Shown: in pieces, positions 16,800-26,174 of the stretch | How positions within the stretch are numbered: the first letter of the stretch is position 1 | How the letters are laid out: every line of letters begins with the position of its first letter | Origin: an uncultured Aquimarina sp. | GTDB lineage: Bacteria > Bacteroidota > Bacteroidia > Flavobacteriales > Flavobacteriaceae | NCBI GenBank assembly: GCA_947498815.1 | Contig: CANMLU010000018.1 | Coordinates: forward strand, 1 to 64,000 | DNA length: 64,000 nt | Direction of reading: 5' to 3' | Translations under genes and position numbers: made by a program | The notes under the pieces: generated by a model | Seen by the model: only the letters and a program-made list of their open reading frames with translations | Told to the model about the DNA's origin: nothing | Databases searched by the model: none

Positions 16800-19151
16800 T
16801 TGTATCAAAAGTCCAAGAATTATATAAAAAAACATCCCAAGCGTTTCGTTATTATTGCGATGCTACTGTTATGGTATTATTTTGCATTGCCCAGACCTTT
16901 ATTTGACGATCCTACTGCCACCGTAGTTGAAACTAGAACAGGTGAATTGTTGGGAGCGAAAATAGCGGAAGATGGGCAATGGCGTTTTCCGAAAACGGAC
17001 AGTGTGCCTCAAAAATTCGAAAGATGCATCATTGCTTTTGAAGACCAACAATTTTATTACCATCCAGGATTTAATCCTGTGGCAATGGTCAACGCAATAG
17101 CCGAAAACATAAAAGCGGGAAAAATTGTTCGTGGAGGAAGTACCATTACACAACAAGTGATGCGATTATCAAGGAAAGGCCAAAACAGAACCTATTTCGA
17201 AAAACTTAAAGAATTGATTTTAGCTACCCGATTAGAATTGGGTAGTTCCAAATCTGAGATTCTTAAACTCTATGCTTCTTATGCTCCATTTGGAGGAAAT
17301 GTAATTGGTATTGATATGGCAGCCTGGCGATATTTTGGATTACCGGCACATCAATTGTCCTGGGCCGAAAGTGCTACATTAGCGGTATTGCCAAATGCTC
17401 CGTCATTGATATACCCAGGTAAAAATCAAACTCAATTACGGGAGAAAAGAAATCGATTGCTTACAACACTTTTCAATCAGGGATCAATAGATACATTAAC
17501 GTATCAATTGTCAATTAAAGAAGGCGTACCTCAAAAACCATACTTTCTTCCTCAAACGAGTCCACATTTAATTGATAGATTGGCAAAAACACAAAAAGGT
17601 AAACGTATTCGAACCACGATCGATGTAATACTTCAAAAGCAGGTTAATGAAGTAGTGAAAAGGCATTATGATATACAGCGCCAAAATGGAGTGTATAATA
17701 TGGCGGTATTGGTTTTGGATATTAATACCAGAGAAGTAAAAAGCTACGTGGGCAATACGCCTACCGATAAAACACATCAAAAAGATGTTGATATCATCCA
17801 AGCATCAAGAAGTACTGGTAGTACACTAAAACCTTTATTATATGCGGCAATGATGAATAAAGGTGAATTGTTACCAGAACAGTTGGTTTCAGATGTCCCA
17901 ACAGTAATTGCAGGCTATAACCCAAAGAATTATGATGAGAGTTATAGTGGATCCGTTCCAGCTAATCGAGCTTTGGCAAGATCCTTAAATGTCCCCGCTG
18001 TGAGATTATTGCAGCAGTATGGATTACAGCGTTTCAGGGATGAACTTAATGTGTTTCAAATCGAAGGATTAAAATATAGCGCAGATCATTATGGATTATC
18101 ATTAATTGTGGGAGGTGCAGAAGGTAATCTTTGGGATTTGTGTAAAACGTATGCTGGATTAGCCGGAACACTAAATCATTATGAAAATACATCAAGCGAA
18201 TATTTTACGGACGAGTTTACAGACCCCATAATATTAGCAACTAATAAAGTGGATTTTGGAAAGAAGACAAGACAGAAGCATATATTTGGGGCCGGAAGTA
18301 TATGGTTGGCTTTTGAGGCCATGAAAAAAGTAAATCGCCCTGAAGGAGATGAGGCCTGGGAGTTTTATGATTCATCTAGAGAGATCGCCTGGAAAACAGG
18401 AACCAGTTTTGGTAATAGAGATGCCTGGGCGATAGGAACAAGTCAAGATTATGTAGTTGGAGTATGGATGGGTAATGCAGATGGCGAAGGGCGCCCGGGA
18501 CTTACAGGACTTAATGCAGCCGCACCAGTTTTATTTGACGTGCTTAATCTATTGCCCAATTCTAAATGGTTTCCTACTCCTCATGATGATTTGCTAGAAG
18601 TAACTGTTTGTAAAAAAAGCGGTTTTATTGCTGGTAATGATTGCCCTACAAAGCAGAGGTTCATTTCGGCATCAGGAACTAAAACAAAACCTTGTCCTTA
18701 TCATCAATTAGTACATCTCGATTCATCAAGGAAATACCGTGTTAATTCTTCCTGCGAATCGGTTGCAGATATCATTCATGAATCATGGTTTGTGCTGCCA
18801 CCATTGCAAGAGTATTTTTTTAAAACCTATAATGCGGATTATAGATCGCTTCCACCATATCGATCGGATTGTGTAAGAGAAATCCAGGATAAGATGGATT
18901 TTATTTTCCCAAAAACAAATGGTAGCGTTTATTTACCCAAAGGTTTTGATGGTAAAATAAACGAAGTGGTCCTTAAAATAGCACATACCAATCCAGAAAC
19001 CCAAGTGTTTTGGTATATAGACGACCAGTTTGTAGGAAGTACAAAACGATTTCATGAGATGGCCGTACTCCCAAAGCCAGGAAAACATATAATTACCGTT
19101 TTGGATGCAAAAGGCAATGAATTAAGAAGAAAAATTGAGATTAAAGAATAG
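16800..19151 (+). CDS. pbpC: Penicillin-binding protein 1C
   Basis: The 783-residue protein has one N-terminal membrane anchor (RFVIIAMLLLWYYFAL). A GT51 transglycosylase domain has EDQQFYYHPGFNP and GGSTITQQVMRL. A transpeptidase domain has nucleophile Ser341 in STLK, SLN (ARSLNVP) and KTGT at 532-535. The C-terminal BiPBP_C domain covers about 690-783. It builds and cross-links peptidoglycan; the PBP1C subclass is usually genetically linked to an A2M gene, here 5.1 kb upstream. No ATG is in frame upstream, so TTG 16800 is taken as the start. Two cysteine pairs near 610-650 (CKKSGFIAGNDC) are typical of the family. Confidence 0.93.
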   Translation: MYQKSKNYIKKHPKRFVIIAMLLLWYYFALPRPLFDDPTATVVETRTGELLGAKIAEDGQWRFPKTDSVPQKFERCIIAFEDQQFYYHPGFNPVAMVNAIAENIKAGKIVRGGSTITQQVMRLSRKGQNRTYFEKLKELILATRLELGSSKSEILKLYASYAPFGGNVIGIDMAAWRYFGLPAHQLSWAESATLAVLPNAPSLIYPGKNQTQLREKRNRLLTTLFNQGSIDTLTYQLSIKEGVPQKPYFLPQTSPHLIDRLAKTQKGKRIRTTIDVILQKQVNEVVKRHYDIQRQNGVYNMAVLVLDINTREVKSYVGNTPTDKTHQKDVDIIQASRSTGSTLKPLLYAAMMNKGELLPEQLVSDVPTVIAGYNPKNYDESYSGSVPANRALARSLNVPAVRLLQQYGLQRFRDELNVFQIEGLKYSADHYGLSLIVGGAEGNLWDLCKTYAGLAGTLNHYENTSSEYFTDEFTDPIILATNKVDFGKKTRQKHIFGAGSIWLAFEAMKKVNRPEGDEAWEFYDSSREIAWKTGTSFGNRDAWAIGTSQDYVVGVWMGNADGEGRPGLTGLNAAAPVLFDVLNLLPNSKWFPTPHDDLLEVTVCKKSGFIAGNDCPTKQRFISASGTKTKPCPYHQLVHLDSSRKYRVNSSCESVADIIHESWFVLPPLQEYFFKTYNADYRSLPPYRSDCVREIQDKMDFIFPKTNGSVYLPKGFDGKINEVVLKIAHTNPETQVFWYIDDQFVGSTKRFHEMAVLPKPGKHIITVLDAKGNELRRKIEIKE

Positions 19152-19251
19152 TTCTATTAAGAATTGGCTTCATAAACGGTTAACGAAAATAATATTCGCA
19201 GAATTTAAAAAGAGCTAAAAATGAGTGATTTGACTGTTTTAAAAGTTAAAA

Positions 19252-19267
19252 TAGTCATATATGACTA
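19252..19267. promoter_or_regulatory. Perfect 16-bp palindrome, candidate TetR operator
   Basis: TAGTCATATATGACTA is its own reverse complement. It lies at the head of the catabolic operon and covers the ATG at 19261, the first possible start of the TetR gene. Autoregulation by that TetR protein is the simplest reading. Confidence 0.5.
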
Positions 19268-19974
19268 GAAATATTGTCAGTAATATAAAATTGTTTCATA
19301 TATTTATAAAAAAAAGAAAATTGGCTACAAAGAAAAGAATACTTGATCAGGCTATAAAGGCCTTTAATAAGTCGGGATATGGTGCTGTAAACTTATTCGA
19401 ATTGGCAAAATCACTTGATATGAGTAGGGGTAACATGACCTATCATTTCAAGGATAAAGAAGCTTTGCTGAAAGAGATTACAGATCAGCTTTGGGAAAAA
19501 CTAACGAATGCAAGAGTGGCAAAAAGTATCCCCTCTTTTCAAAACCTACACCATGATGCTCAACTTTATTACAGGTTGCAAAAAGAATATTCTTTTATTT
19601 TTCATGATAATCAGGTTTTAAAACATTCTTTAATTGCTCCCAAAATGAAATCCCTTGCTGCAAAAACAGTCCAGGATATTGAAATGGCAATCGCTTTCTC
19701 TATTCAATTAGGGAATATGAAAGCAGAACCGGTACCCGGAGTTTATAAAAACTTGGCAATTACTTCGTGGATGATGATGTTTTTTTGGTCTTCTCAGCAA
19801 ACCATACGAGGTGATAAAACCAAAGAGGATGGTGAAAAAGTTATTTGGAGCCTATTGCTGCCTCATCTTACCAAAAAAGGTTTGGCTTCGTTTAAAAAAT
19901 TCTTTGGTCAGGATTACCTGACGAGTCTGGGAGAAGAATTCGATCAGAATATGGATTCTTATCTAACCTTTTAA
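19261..19974 (+). CDS. TetR-family transcriptional regulator
   Basis: The protein has 237 residues from ATG 19261. The DNA-binding helix-turn-helix is ATKKRILDQAIKAF ... LFELAKSLDMSRGNMTYHFKDKEALL. The C-terminal ligand domain is helical and ends DSYLTF. The first 20 residues do not look conserved, and the ATG sits inside the palindrome at 19252-19267. TTG 19321 (LATKKRIL) is therefore an attractive alternative start that would leave the palindrome upstream as an operator. It lies 9 bp ahead of the acyl-CoA ligase and probably controls the whole operon in response to an acyl-CoA or related metabolite. Confidence 0.85.
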   Translation: MTRNIVSNIKLFHIFIKKRKLATKKRILDQAIKAFNKSGYGAVNLFELAKSLDMSRGNMTYHFKDKEALLKEITDQLWEKLTNARVAKSIPSFQNLHHDAQLYYRLQKEYSFIFHDNQVLKHSLIAPKMKSLAAKTVQDIEMAIAFSIQLGNMKAEPVPGVYKNLAITSWMMMFFWSSQQTIRGDKTKEDGEKVIWSLLLPHLTKKGLASFKKFFGQDYLTSLGEEFDQNMDSYLTF

Positions 19975-19983
19975 TTTTTAATT

Positions 19984-21669
19984 ATGGGCAATGCAAGTAT
20001 TCCAAATTATGATTCACTACCTGAGTATTTTTATCATTGGGTTAAAGAAAAACCTAACTACCCTTTTTTAAAACAACCTAAAGGGAAAGATTGGAAAATC
20101 CTAACCTATCAGGACGCCTATGATGAAGCATCAAGGATGACAAGTGCATTGCAAAATTTGGGATTGAAAAAAGGAGATCACGTTGCCATATATTCTAAAA
20201 ACTGTTATCATTGGATACTTGCAGATCTGGCGATCATGATGGGAGGTTTTGTTTCAGTACCATTATATTTTAATCTTTCCGCTATTCAACTAGGGCAAGT
20301 TCTGTCTCAATCTGATGCTAAAGTGGTTTTTGTTGGGAAATTGGATAATTGGTCTGGGCACGCAGAAGAAATTGACAAGGATACACAAATCATCCGTTTC
20401 CCACACTATCAAGGAAACGCAAACGCCACCGAAGGATTACTTTGGGATGATTTAGTTTTAAGAAATGAATCATTTGAACAGGGGTATATTCCGGATCCAA
20501 AGGAATTATGGACGATTATGTTTACTTCAGGGACCACAGGAATGCCAAAAGGAGTGATGCATATACACAAGACACCTATTCAAATTATTAAAGATGATAA
20601 CAAATATGATTGGATTGGAATTGCTAATCACCCCGAACCTCAATTGTTGTCATATTTACCATTAAACCATGTGGCCGAAAAAATCGGTGTTTATGCAATC
20701 GCATTAATGCTTGGTGGTACTATTTCTTTTGGAGAAAGTATCGAAACATTTGCTAAAAATTTACAAGATACACAACCCACTGTCTTTTTTGCAGTTCCCA
20801 GAATCTGGACAAAGTTTTACTTGGCAGTGGCGAATAAACTACCTCTCAAAAGACAGCGATTATTCTTCAATATTCCTTTGCTGTCGAGCATTATAAAAAA
20901 GAAAATACGATACGGTTTGGGGATGGCTAATGCAAAAGTGGTCGCTACCGGTTCGGCAATTACGCCTACTTACTTGAAAAAGTGGTATAGGAGTCTTGGG
21001 ATTCACCTTATCGAGGCTTATGGTATGACAGAAGTTTGCGGGTCGATTACAAATTCTCCAATGAGAGATGCTCCGGCAGATTCGGTTGGTAAACCTGTTC
21101 CTGGGTGTGAAGTAAAAATTGATCCAAAGACGAAAGAAGTACTTATGAAATCACCATATATGATGAAAGGATACTACAAGGATCCTGAGTTAACCACAAA
21201 AGTTTTGAAGAATGGTTGGTTACATAGTGGAGATAAAGGAACCTTTGATGAAAACGGTTTCCTGAAAATCATTGGGCGAGTTTCTGATGCTTTCAAAACC
21301 AGCAAAGGCAAATATATTACACCTAATCCTTTAGAAGAAAAAATTGAAAAGAATGAGTTAATTGAACAGGTGTGTATTGCAGGGCTGGGGATACCCCAGC
21401 CCATTGCAATCGTTAATCTTTCAGAAGTTGCACAGGCCGTAACAAAAGAAGAAATAGAGTCGTCATTAGACAACACACTCGTTTCTCTTAATGAGGATTT
21501 AGCCAATTATACTCGGGTATCCACAATAATTGTGGATTCTAAAACTTGGAATACAGAGAATGCACTATTGACCCCTACACTCAAAATAAGAAGGGGAGAA
21601 ATAGACAATCAATTTGGGCAACATTTTCTGGATTGGCACAATGACAAGAAGAATGTAATATGGATATAG
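19984..21669 (+). CDS. AMP-dependent acyl-CoA synthetase (long-chain type)
   Basis: The 561-residue adenylate-forming ligase has P-loop TSGTTGMPKG at 181-190, EAYGMTEVCG and the GWLHSGDKG motif. The hinge/catalytic region FLKIIGRVSDAFKTSKGKYI and the following NPLEEKIEKNELIEQV mark the FadD15/long-chain subclass rather than acetyl-CoA synthetase. It activates a carboxylic acid with ATP and CoA, presumably the entry step of the operon's pathway. It is second in the operon, with 9 bp after the TetR gene and 67 bp before the carboxylase beta gene. The catalytic Lys expected near the C-terminus may be in LTPTLKIRRGEI. A strong hairpin lies inside the coding region at 21376-21410. Confidence 0.9.
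   Translation: MGNASIPNYDSLPEYFYHWVKEKPNYPFLKQPKGKDWKILTYQDAYDEASRMTSALQNLGLKKGDHVAIYSKNCYHWILADLAIMMGGFVSVPLYFNLSAIQLGQVLSQSDAKVVFVGKLDNWSGHAEEIDKDTQIIRFPHYQGNANATEGLLWDDLVLRNESFEQGYIPDPKELWTIMFTSGTTGMPKGVMHIHKTPIQIIKDDNKYDWIGIANHPEPQLLSYLPLNHVAEKIGVYAIALMLGGTISFGESIETFAKNLQDTQPTVFFAVPRIWTKFYLAVANKLPLKRQRLFFNIPLLSSIIKKKIRYGLGMANAKVVATGSAITPTYLKKWYRSLGIHLIEAYGMTEVCGSITNSPMRDAPADSVGKPVPGCEVKIDPKTKEVLMKSPYMMKGYYKDPELTTKVLKNGWLHSGDKGTFDENGFLKIIGRVSDAFKTSKGKYITPNPLEEKIEKNELIEQVCIAGLGIPQPIAIVNLSEVAQAVTKEEIESSLDNTLVSLNEDLANYTRVSTIIVDSKTWNTENALLTPTLKIRRGEIDNQFGQHFLDWHNDKKNVIWI
21376..21410. repeat. Strong GC-rich hairpin inside the ligase coding sequence
   Basis: ATTGCA (21376-21381) pairs with TGCAAT (21405-21410). 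Inside it, GGGCTGGGG (21382-21390) pairs perfectly with CCCCAGCCC (21394-21402) around an ATA loop, leaving a 2-nt bulge. That is 15 bp of stem in an AT-rich genome, encoding AGLGIPQPIAI. Confidence 0.6.
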
Positions 21670-21736
21670 GTATAAGCGCACCGCGTCAAGTACCACAAAT
21701 TTTTGACATAAAAGAAATTAAAGAAGTGAACTAAAA

Positions 21737-23338
21737 ATGAGAGCATTAATTTCCAATATTAATACAGCGAGCACCTCCTTTAAAGAGAATAAACAAGCCA
21801 TGCTAGAGTTAGTCAAAAAACTCGACATGCATCTCGAAGAAGGTCGTTTTCAGGGAAAAGAGAAATCCATAAACAGAGCAAGAACCCGAGATAAGTTCTT
21901 AGCACGAGAACGTATAGAATTGTTACTGGATAAAGATAGTCCGTTTATGGAATTGCTGCCTCTGGCAGGAATGCAAAAAAAAGATGGATTTGGAACAGGG
22001 GGTACTAGTGTTTCAGGAATTGGACTAGTCGAAGGAAAACTATGTATGATAAATTCTAACGTTGGTACTCGAAAAGGAGGATCGGTGGACTATGCGACGG
22101 TTTTTAAAGGTTTTCGCATTGGACAAATTATACGCGAATGTAAATTACCCTCAATAAATCTTGTAGAAAGCGGGGGTGCAAATCTTCCGGATCAAGCCAA
22201 GATTTTTAATTATGGCGGTGAGGGGTTTAGAGAGATCACACGAAGATCCAAAATGGGCATTCCTACCATCTCTGTTGTTTTCGGAAATGCTACAGCCGGA
22301 GGGGCATATGTACCCGGTATGTCGGATTACGCGATTTTTCAAAAACAAGCAGCAAAGGTATTTCTGGCGGGTCCACCACTAGTAAAAATGGCGACCAATG
22401 AAATAGCTACAGACGAAGAATTGGGCGGGGCCGAAATGCATAGCAGAGTATCTGGCGTTTCAGATTATTTGGCAGAAGATGAACTTGATGCCATCCGAAT
22501 AGCCCGGGAAATCATGGCTTTTATTCCCAAATCCAAACCACATCTTGTGCCAAAACCAGGTATCAAAGAACCACTCTTTTCTCCAGATGAAATTCTTGGA
22601 GTAGTGCCTGCAGATATCAAAACACCTTTTGATGTTAGAGAATTGATTATGAGGATTACTGATGGCTCAGAATTTTCAGAATTTAAATCAGAATATGGAA
22701 ATACAATGGTTTGCGGATGGACCAAAATACATGGATACCCAGTAGGTATTCTTGGTAACAACGGGGTGATTTTTTCTGAATCTGCCAATAAAGCTGCACA
22801 ATTCATACAACTATCTAATCAAAAAAATATTCCATTACTGTTCTTGCAAAACACTACAGGATATATGGTGGGTAAAGCCTATGAAGAGGGAGGGATTATA
22901 AAAAATGGAGCAAAACTTATCAATGCCGTTTCTAATAGTAAAGTACCATCTATTACTTTGATGATAGGTTCTTCATTTGGTGCGGGAAATTATGGGATGA
23001 ATGGTAGGTCGTATGAGCCCAATTTCCTTTTTGCATATCCCAACTCCAAAATTGGAGTTATGGGGTCGCAACAATTGGCAGGGGTGATGAAAATAATCCA
23101 AAAAACCTCTGCTGCAGCAAAAGGCATTCCGTATGATGAAGAGCAAGCCAAAATGATCGAAGGGATGCTTATCGCTGAAGCTGAATCAAAATCTTCGGCA
23201 TGGCATTCTACCTCAGAATTATGGGATGACGGAATTATTAATCCTGTAGAAACAAGAAACTATTTGGGCTTTTCTTTGGCCGTTTTATATAATCAAAAAA
23301 TAAAAGGAACTAGTAGTTACGGTGTCTGGAGACACTAA
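21737..23338 (+). CDS. Acyl-CoA carboxylase, carboxyltransferase (beta) subunit, MCC/GCC-like
   Basis: The 533-residue crotonase-fold carboxyltransferase has INLVESGGANLPDQ, VVFGNATAGGAYVPGMSD, and FLAGPPLVKMATNE followed by GGAEMHSRVSGVSDY. The AGPPLVK..GGA..H..VSGV pattern is closer to methylcrotonyl- or geranyl-CoA carboxylases (LiuB, AtuC) than to propionyl-CoA carboxylase. It transfers CO2 from biotin on the alpha subunit to an acyl- or enoyl-CoA. The alpha gene follows by 18 bp. The exact substrate cannot be read from sequence alone. Confidence 0.88.
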   Translation: MRALISNINTASTSFKENKQAMLELVKKLDMHLEEGRFQGKEKSINRARTRDKFLARERIELLLDKDSPFMELLPLAGMQKKDGFGTGGTSVSGIGLVEGKLCMINSNVGTRKGGSVDYATVFKGFRIGQIIRECKLPSINLVESGGANLPDQAKIFNYGGEGFREITRRSKMGIPTISVVFGNATAGGAYVPGMSDYAIFQKQAAKVFLAGPPLVKMATNEIATDEELGGAEMHSRVSGVSDYLAEDELDAIRIAREIMAFIPKSKPHLVPKPGIKEPLFSPDEILGVVPADIKTPFDVRELIMRITDGSEFSEFKSEYGNTMVCGWTKIHGYPVGILGNNGVIFSESANKAAQFIQLSNQKNIPLLFLQNTTGYMVGKAYEEGGIIKNGAKLINAVSNSKVPSITLMIGSSFGAGNYGMNGRSYEPNFLFAYPNSKIGVMGSQQLAGVMKIIQKTSAAAKGIPYDEEQAKMIEGMLIAEAESKSSAWHSTSELWDDGIINPVETRNYLGFSLAVLYNQKIKGTSSYGVWRH

Positions 23339-23356
23339 AGTATAGTTTTAAGGAAT

Positions 23357-25336
23357 ATGAAGAATATCAATACCATACTTATCGCGAATAGAGGAGAAAT
23401 TGCTTCTAGGGTTATTCGTACCTGTAAAAAAATGGGGATTACCTGTGTAGCAGTATATTCTGAAACCGATAAAAGTGCGCCTTTTGTGAAACAAGCAGAT
23501 TCGGCCATTCATATCGGCGACCCTGAACCCGCAAAATCGTATTTAGATCAAGATAAAATCATTGCTGCGGCAGTACGATCTGGAGCCGATGCCATACATC
23601 CAGGTTACGGATTTTTGTCTGAGAATACATCTTTTGCACAGCGCTGTGCTGATGAGGGAATTATTTTTATCGGACCCAAACCAAAGGCAATAGAAGCTAT
23701 GGGTTCTAAGTCTCAAGCCAAAGCAATTATGGAAGCGTCAGGTGTTCCTGTGATTCCAGGATACAAAGGGAAAGATCAATCAGAGGAAACCCTAAAAGCG
23801 GAAGCCGTGAAAGTTGGATTCCCCCTATTACTAAAAGCTACAGCCGGTGGTGGTGGAAAAGGAATGCGGATTGTTCATGAAGAAAAAGAAATTAAAAATG
23901 CAATTGCTTCGGCAAAGCGTGAAGCAAAAAACGCTTTTGGAGACGATGAACTATTGATTGAAAAATATATTGAATCTGGTCGGCATATCGAATTTCAGAT
24001 TTTTGGAGATCAACATGGTAATGTCATTCATTTGCTGGAACGAGAGTGCACCATCCAAAGACGGTATCAAAAAGTAATCGAAGAAAGCCCATCACCAATT
24101 ATGACTGATGAGTTAAGAACAACAATGGGTAAAGCAGCAGTTTCTGCAGCTATGGCATTGGATTATGATAATGCAGGAACCGTTGAGTTCATTTACGACG
24201 ATAAAACAGGAAACTTCTATTTTCTTGAAGTTAATACCAGGCTGCAAGTCGAGCACCCCGTGACCGAAGAAATTACAGGTTTGGATTTGGTAAAAATGCA
24301 GATAGAATCGGCTCAAGAACTTCCTTTGCAAATTAAGCAAGAAGATGTGAAGGCAAACGGATATGCAATCGAAGCCAGGTTGTATGCAGAAGATGCGTCA
24401 AATGACTTTGCCCCGGTTACCGGAACCGTTCACAAATTTGATTTTCCAAATGTCGAAGGGCTTCGAATCGAATCGGCAATCGAATCGGGTTCAGAGATTT
24501 CAATGTTTTATGATCCTATGATCGCCAAGATTATCGTAAAAGACAACGATAGACAAGCCGCTCATGCAAAGCTCAAATATGTACTTAAACATTTGATCTG
24601 TCAAGGAACAATTACGAATCAATCTTTTTTGCAGACGCTTATTCAGCATGAAGATTTCAGTTCCGGAAAATACGACACTCATTTTATCGATAACTATATC
24701 AAACTACCTGAAGTAAATGATCTGTCAAAAAGAAATACTGAAGAAGCCGCTATTGCCGCAACATTGTATGGTTGGTATCAAAGAGAAGCTTCCAGAAAGG
24801 TCTTAAGGAGCTTGCCTTCTGGATGGAGAAACAGTTTTTATGAGTATCAAAAGGAAACATTTTTGATGAATCAAGAAAAACTAATTGTACGATATAGATA
24901 CTTGGATGATAATTTCACTTTGTTTAGTGAAGAACAAGAATTTACTGCGAGTATTGTTGATGTAAATAGCGATAGTATCCGTTTGGATATTAATGGCTTG
25001 CAAAAAGACTATTCTGTAATCCATGTTGCCAATACGTATTTTGTTCATAGTGCTTCTATCGGAAATATTGCCATAATTAAACAAGATCGTTTTCCGGTTA
25101 AAGAAAAAGAAAAAATAAACGGAGGATACGAAGCTCCCATACCATCTCAAATTGTCAAAATTCACGTTTCAACAGGTGATCAAGTTAAAGAAGGTGATCC
25201 ATTGATTGTATTTTCTTCCATGAAAATGGAAACTCATATAACCGCAGATGAAGATGGCATTATAGAAGAGGTATATGTGGAAGAAGGAAATAGCGTTGAG
25301 GCTGGATTTTTACTACTAAAAATTAATAAAGACTAA
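23357..25336 (+). CDS. Acyl-CoA carboxylase, biotin carboxylase/BCCP (alpha) subunit
   Basis: The 659-residue protein begins with a biotin carboxylase domain (ILIANRGEIASRVIRTC, HPGYGFLSEN, ATP-grasp loop KATAGGGGKGM, EVNTRLQVEHPVTE). A linker domain follows, then a C-terminal biotinyl domain with biotinylation Lys623 in SSMKMETHI. This BC-BT-BCCP arrangement is that of LiuD/AtuF/MCCA-type subunits. It acts with the preceding beta subunit. The next gene starts 2 bp after its stop codon, so tight translational coupling is likely. Confidence 0.93.
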   Translation: MKNINTILIANRGEIASRVIRTCKKMGITCVAVYSETDKSAPFVKQADSAIHIGDPEPAKSYLDQDKIIAAAVRSGADAIHPGYGFLSENTSFAQRCADEGIIFIGPKPKAIEAMGSKSQAKAIMEASGVPVIPGYKGKDQSEETLKAEAVKVGFPLLLKATAGGGGKGMRIVHEEKEIKNAIASAKREAKNAFGDDELLIEKYIESGRHIEFQIFGDQHGNVIHLLERECTIQRRYQKVIEESPSPIMTDELRTTMGKAAVSAAMALDYDNAGTVEFIYDDKTGNFYFLEVNTRLQVEHPVTEEITGLDLVKMQIESAQELPLQIKQEDVKANGYAIEARLYAEDASNDFAPVTGTVHKFDFPNVEGLRIESAIESGSEISMFYDPMIAKIIVKDNDRQAAHAKLKYVLKHLICQGTITNQSFLQTLIQHEDFSSGKYDTHFIDNYIKLPEVNDLSKRNTEEAAIAATLYGWYQREASRKVLRSLPSGWRNSFYEYQKETFLMNQEKLIVRYRYLDDNFTLFSEEQEFTASIVDVNSDSIRLDINGLQKDYSVIHVANTYFVHSASIGNIAIIKQDRFPVKEKEKINGGYEAPIPSQIVKIHVSTGDQVKEGDPLIVFSSMKMETHITADEDGIIEEVYVEEGNSVEAGFLLLKINKD

Positions 25337-25337
25337 T

Positions 25338-26156
25338 ATGGATTTTTTTGATGACATACTCACTCAAGATGCACTGAAGCAAAAATTTGCATTTATAAAA
25401 CTAAGAGTAGAAGATCATGTAATGTACCTTACTTTGAGTCGCGCCGAAAAGAAAAACGCAATTCACCCACATATGGTCCAGGAAATAGCATTTGCTATGC
25501 AATTTGCTAAGAAAACCAGCGACATTAGGGTTATCGTTATCGATGCTGCCGGAGATGTGTTTTGTGCTGGCGCCGACTTGAAAGCTTTTATGGGAATGGT
25601 TGGAGAGTTTGATTCTTCGATACCACAAGCTAAAGGAGAAGTACTTATTGGAGAACTATTTAATAAAGTTCATAAACCTATCATCACAAAAGTTGAAGGT
25701 AATGTTTTTGCTGGAGGCTTTTTCTTCTTGGCGGGAGCAAATTATGTGATATGCCATGAAGGAATTAAACTTGGATTGCCAGAGGTAAAAAGGGGACTGT
25801 TTCCATTTCAAGTCATGGCAGCATTACTTGAGATTATGCCAAAACGTATCGTTGTAGATTGGTGTATACGAGGTTATAATCTTGAGGTAAAGGCCGCCAA
25901 AGATTTTGGATTGGTTACCCATGTGGTAACGGCAAAAACGATGGATCAAACCATACAAGCTTTGCTCGATGAGATTAAAGCAAATTCACCAACCGCAATC
26001 AGACTTGGTTTGGAGGCGTTGGATACAATTAGTCCTCAGGAATCGAAGCATACATATCTTAGGCAAATGCTACAAAAAACCGTAAGTTCAAAAGACGGCC
26101 AAGAAGGTTTGTTGGCCTTTAAAGAAAAAAGACAGCCTGTTTGGACAGGAGAATAA
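25338..26156 (+). CDS. Enoyl-CoA hydratase/isomerase family (LiuC/AtuE-like)
   Basis: The 272-residue crotonase-superfamily protein has an oxyanion hole (AGDVFCAGADLKAF and VEGNVFAGGFFFLAG) and the second catalytic glutamate in GLPEVKRGLFPF. The first glutamate of classical hydratases (GGGCEL-type) is replaced here by an aromatic stretch. A missing first glutamate with the second retained is also seen in LiuC/AtuE-type hydratases, as I recall them. Given the adjacent carboxylase, it may hydrate a glutaconyl-CoA-type product. Gap to the next gene is 18 bp. Confidence 0.87.
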   Translation: MDFFDDILTQDALKQKFAFIKLRVEDHVMYLTLSRAEKKNAIHPHMVQEIAFAMQFAKKTSDIRVIVIDAAGDVFCAGADLKAFMGMVGEFDSSIPQAKGEVLIGELFNKVHKPIITKVEGNVFAGGFFFLAGANYVICHEGIKLGLPEVKRGLFPFQVMAALLEIMPKRIVVDWCIRGYNLEVKAAKDFGLVTHVVTAKTMDQTIQALLDEIKANSPTAIRLGLEALDTISPQESKHTYLRQMLQKTVSSKDGQEGLLAFKEKRQPVWTGE

Positions 26157-26174
26157 AATATAAACTAAAAAATT

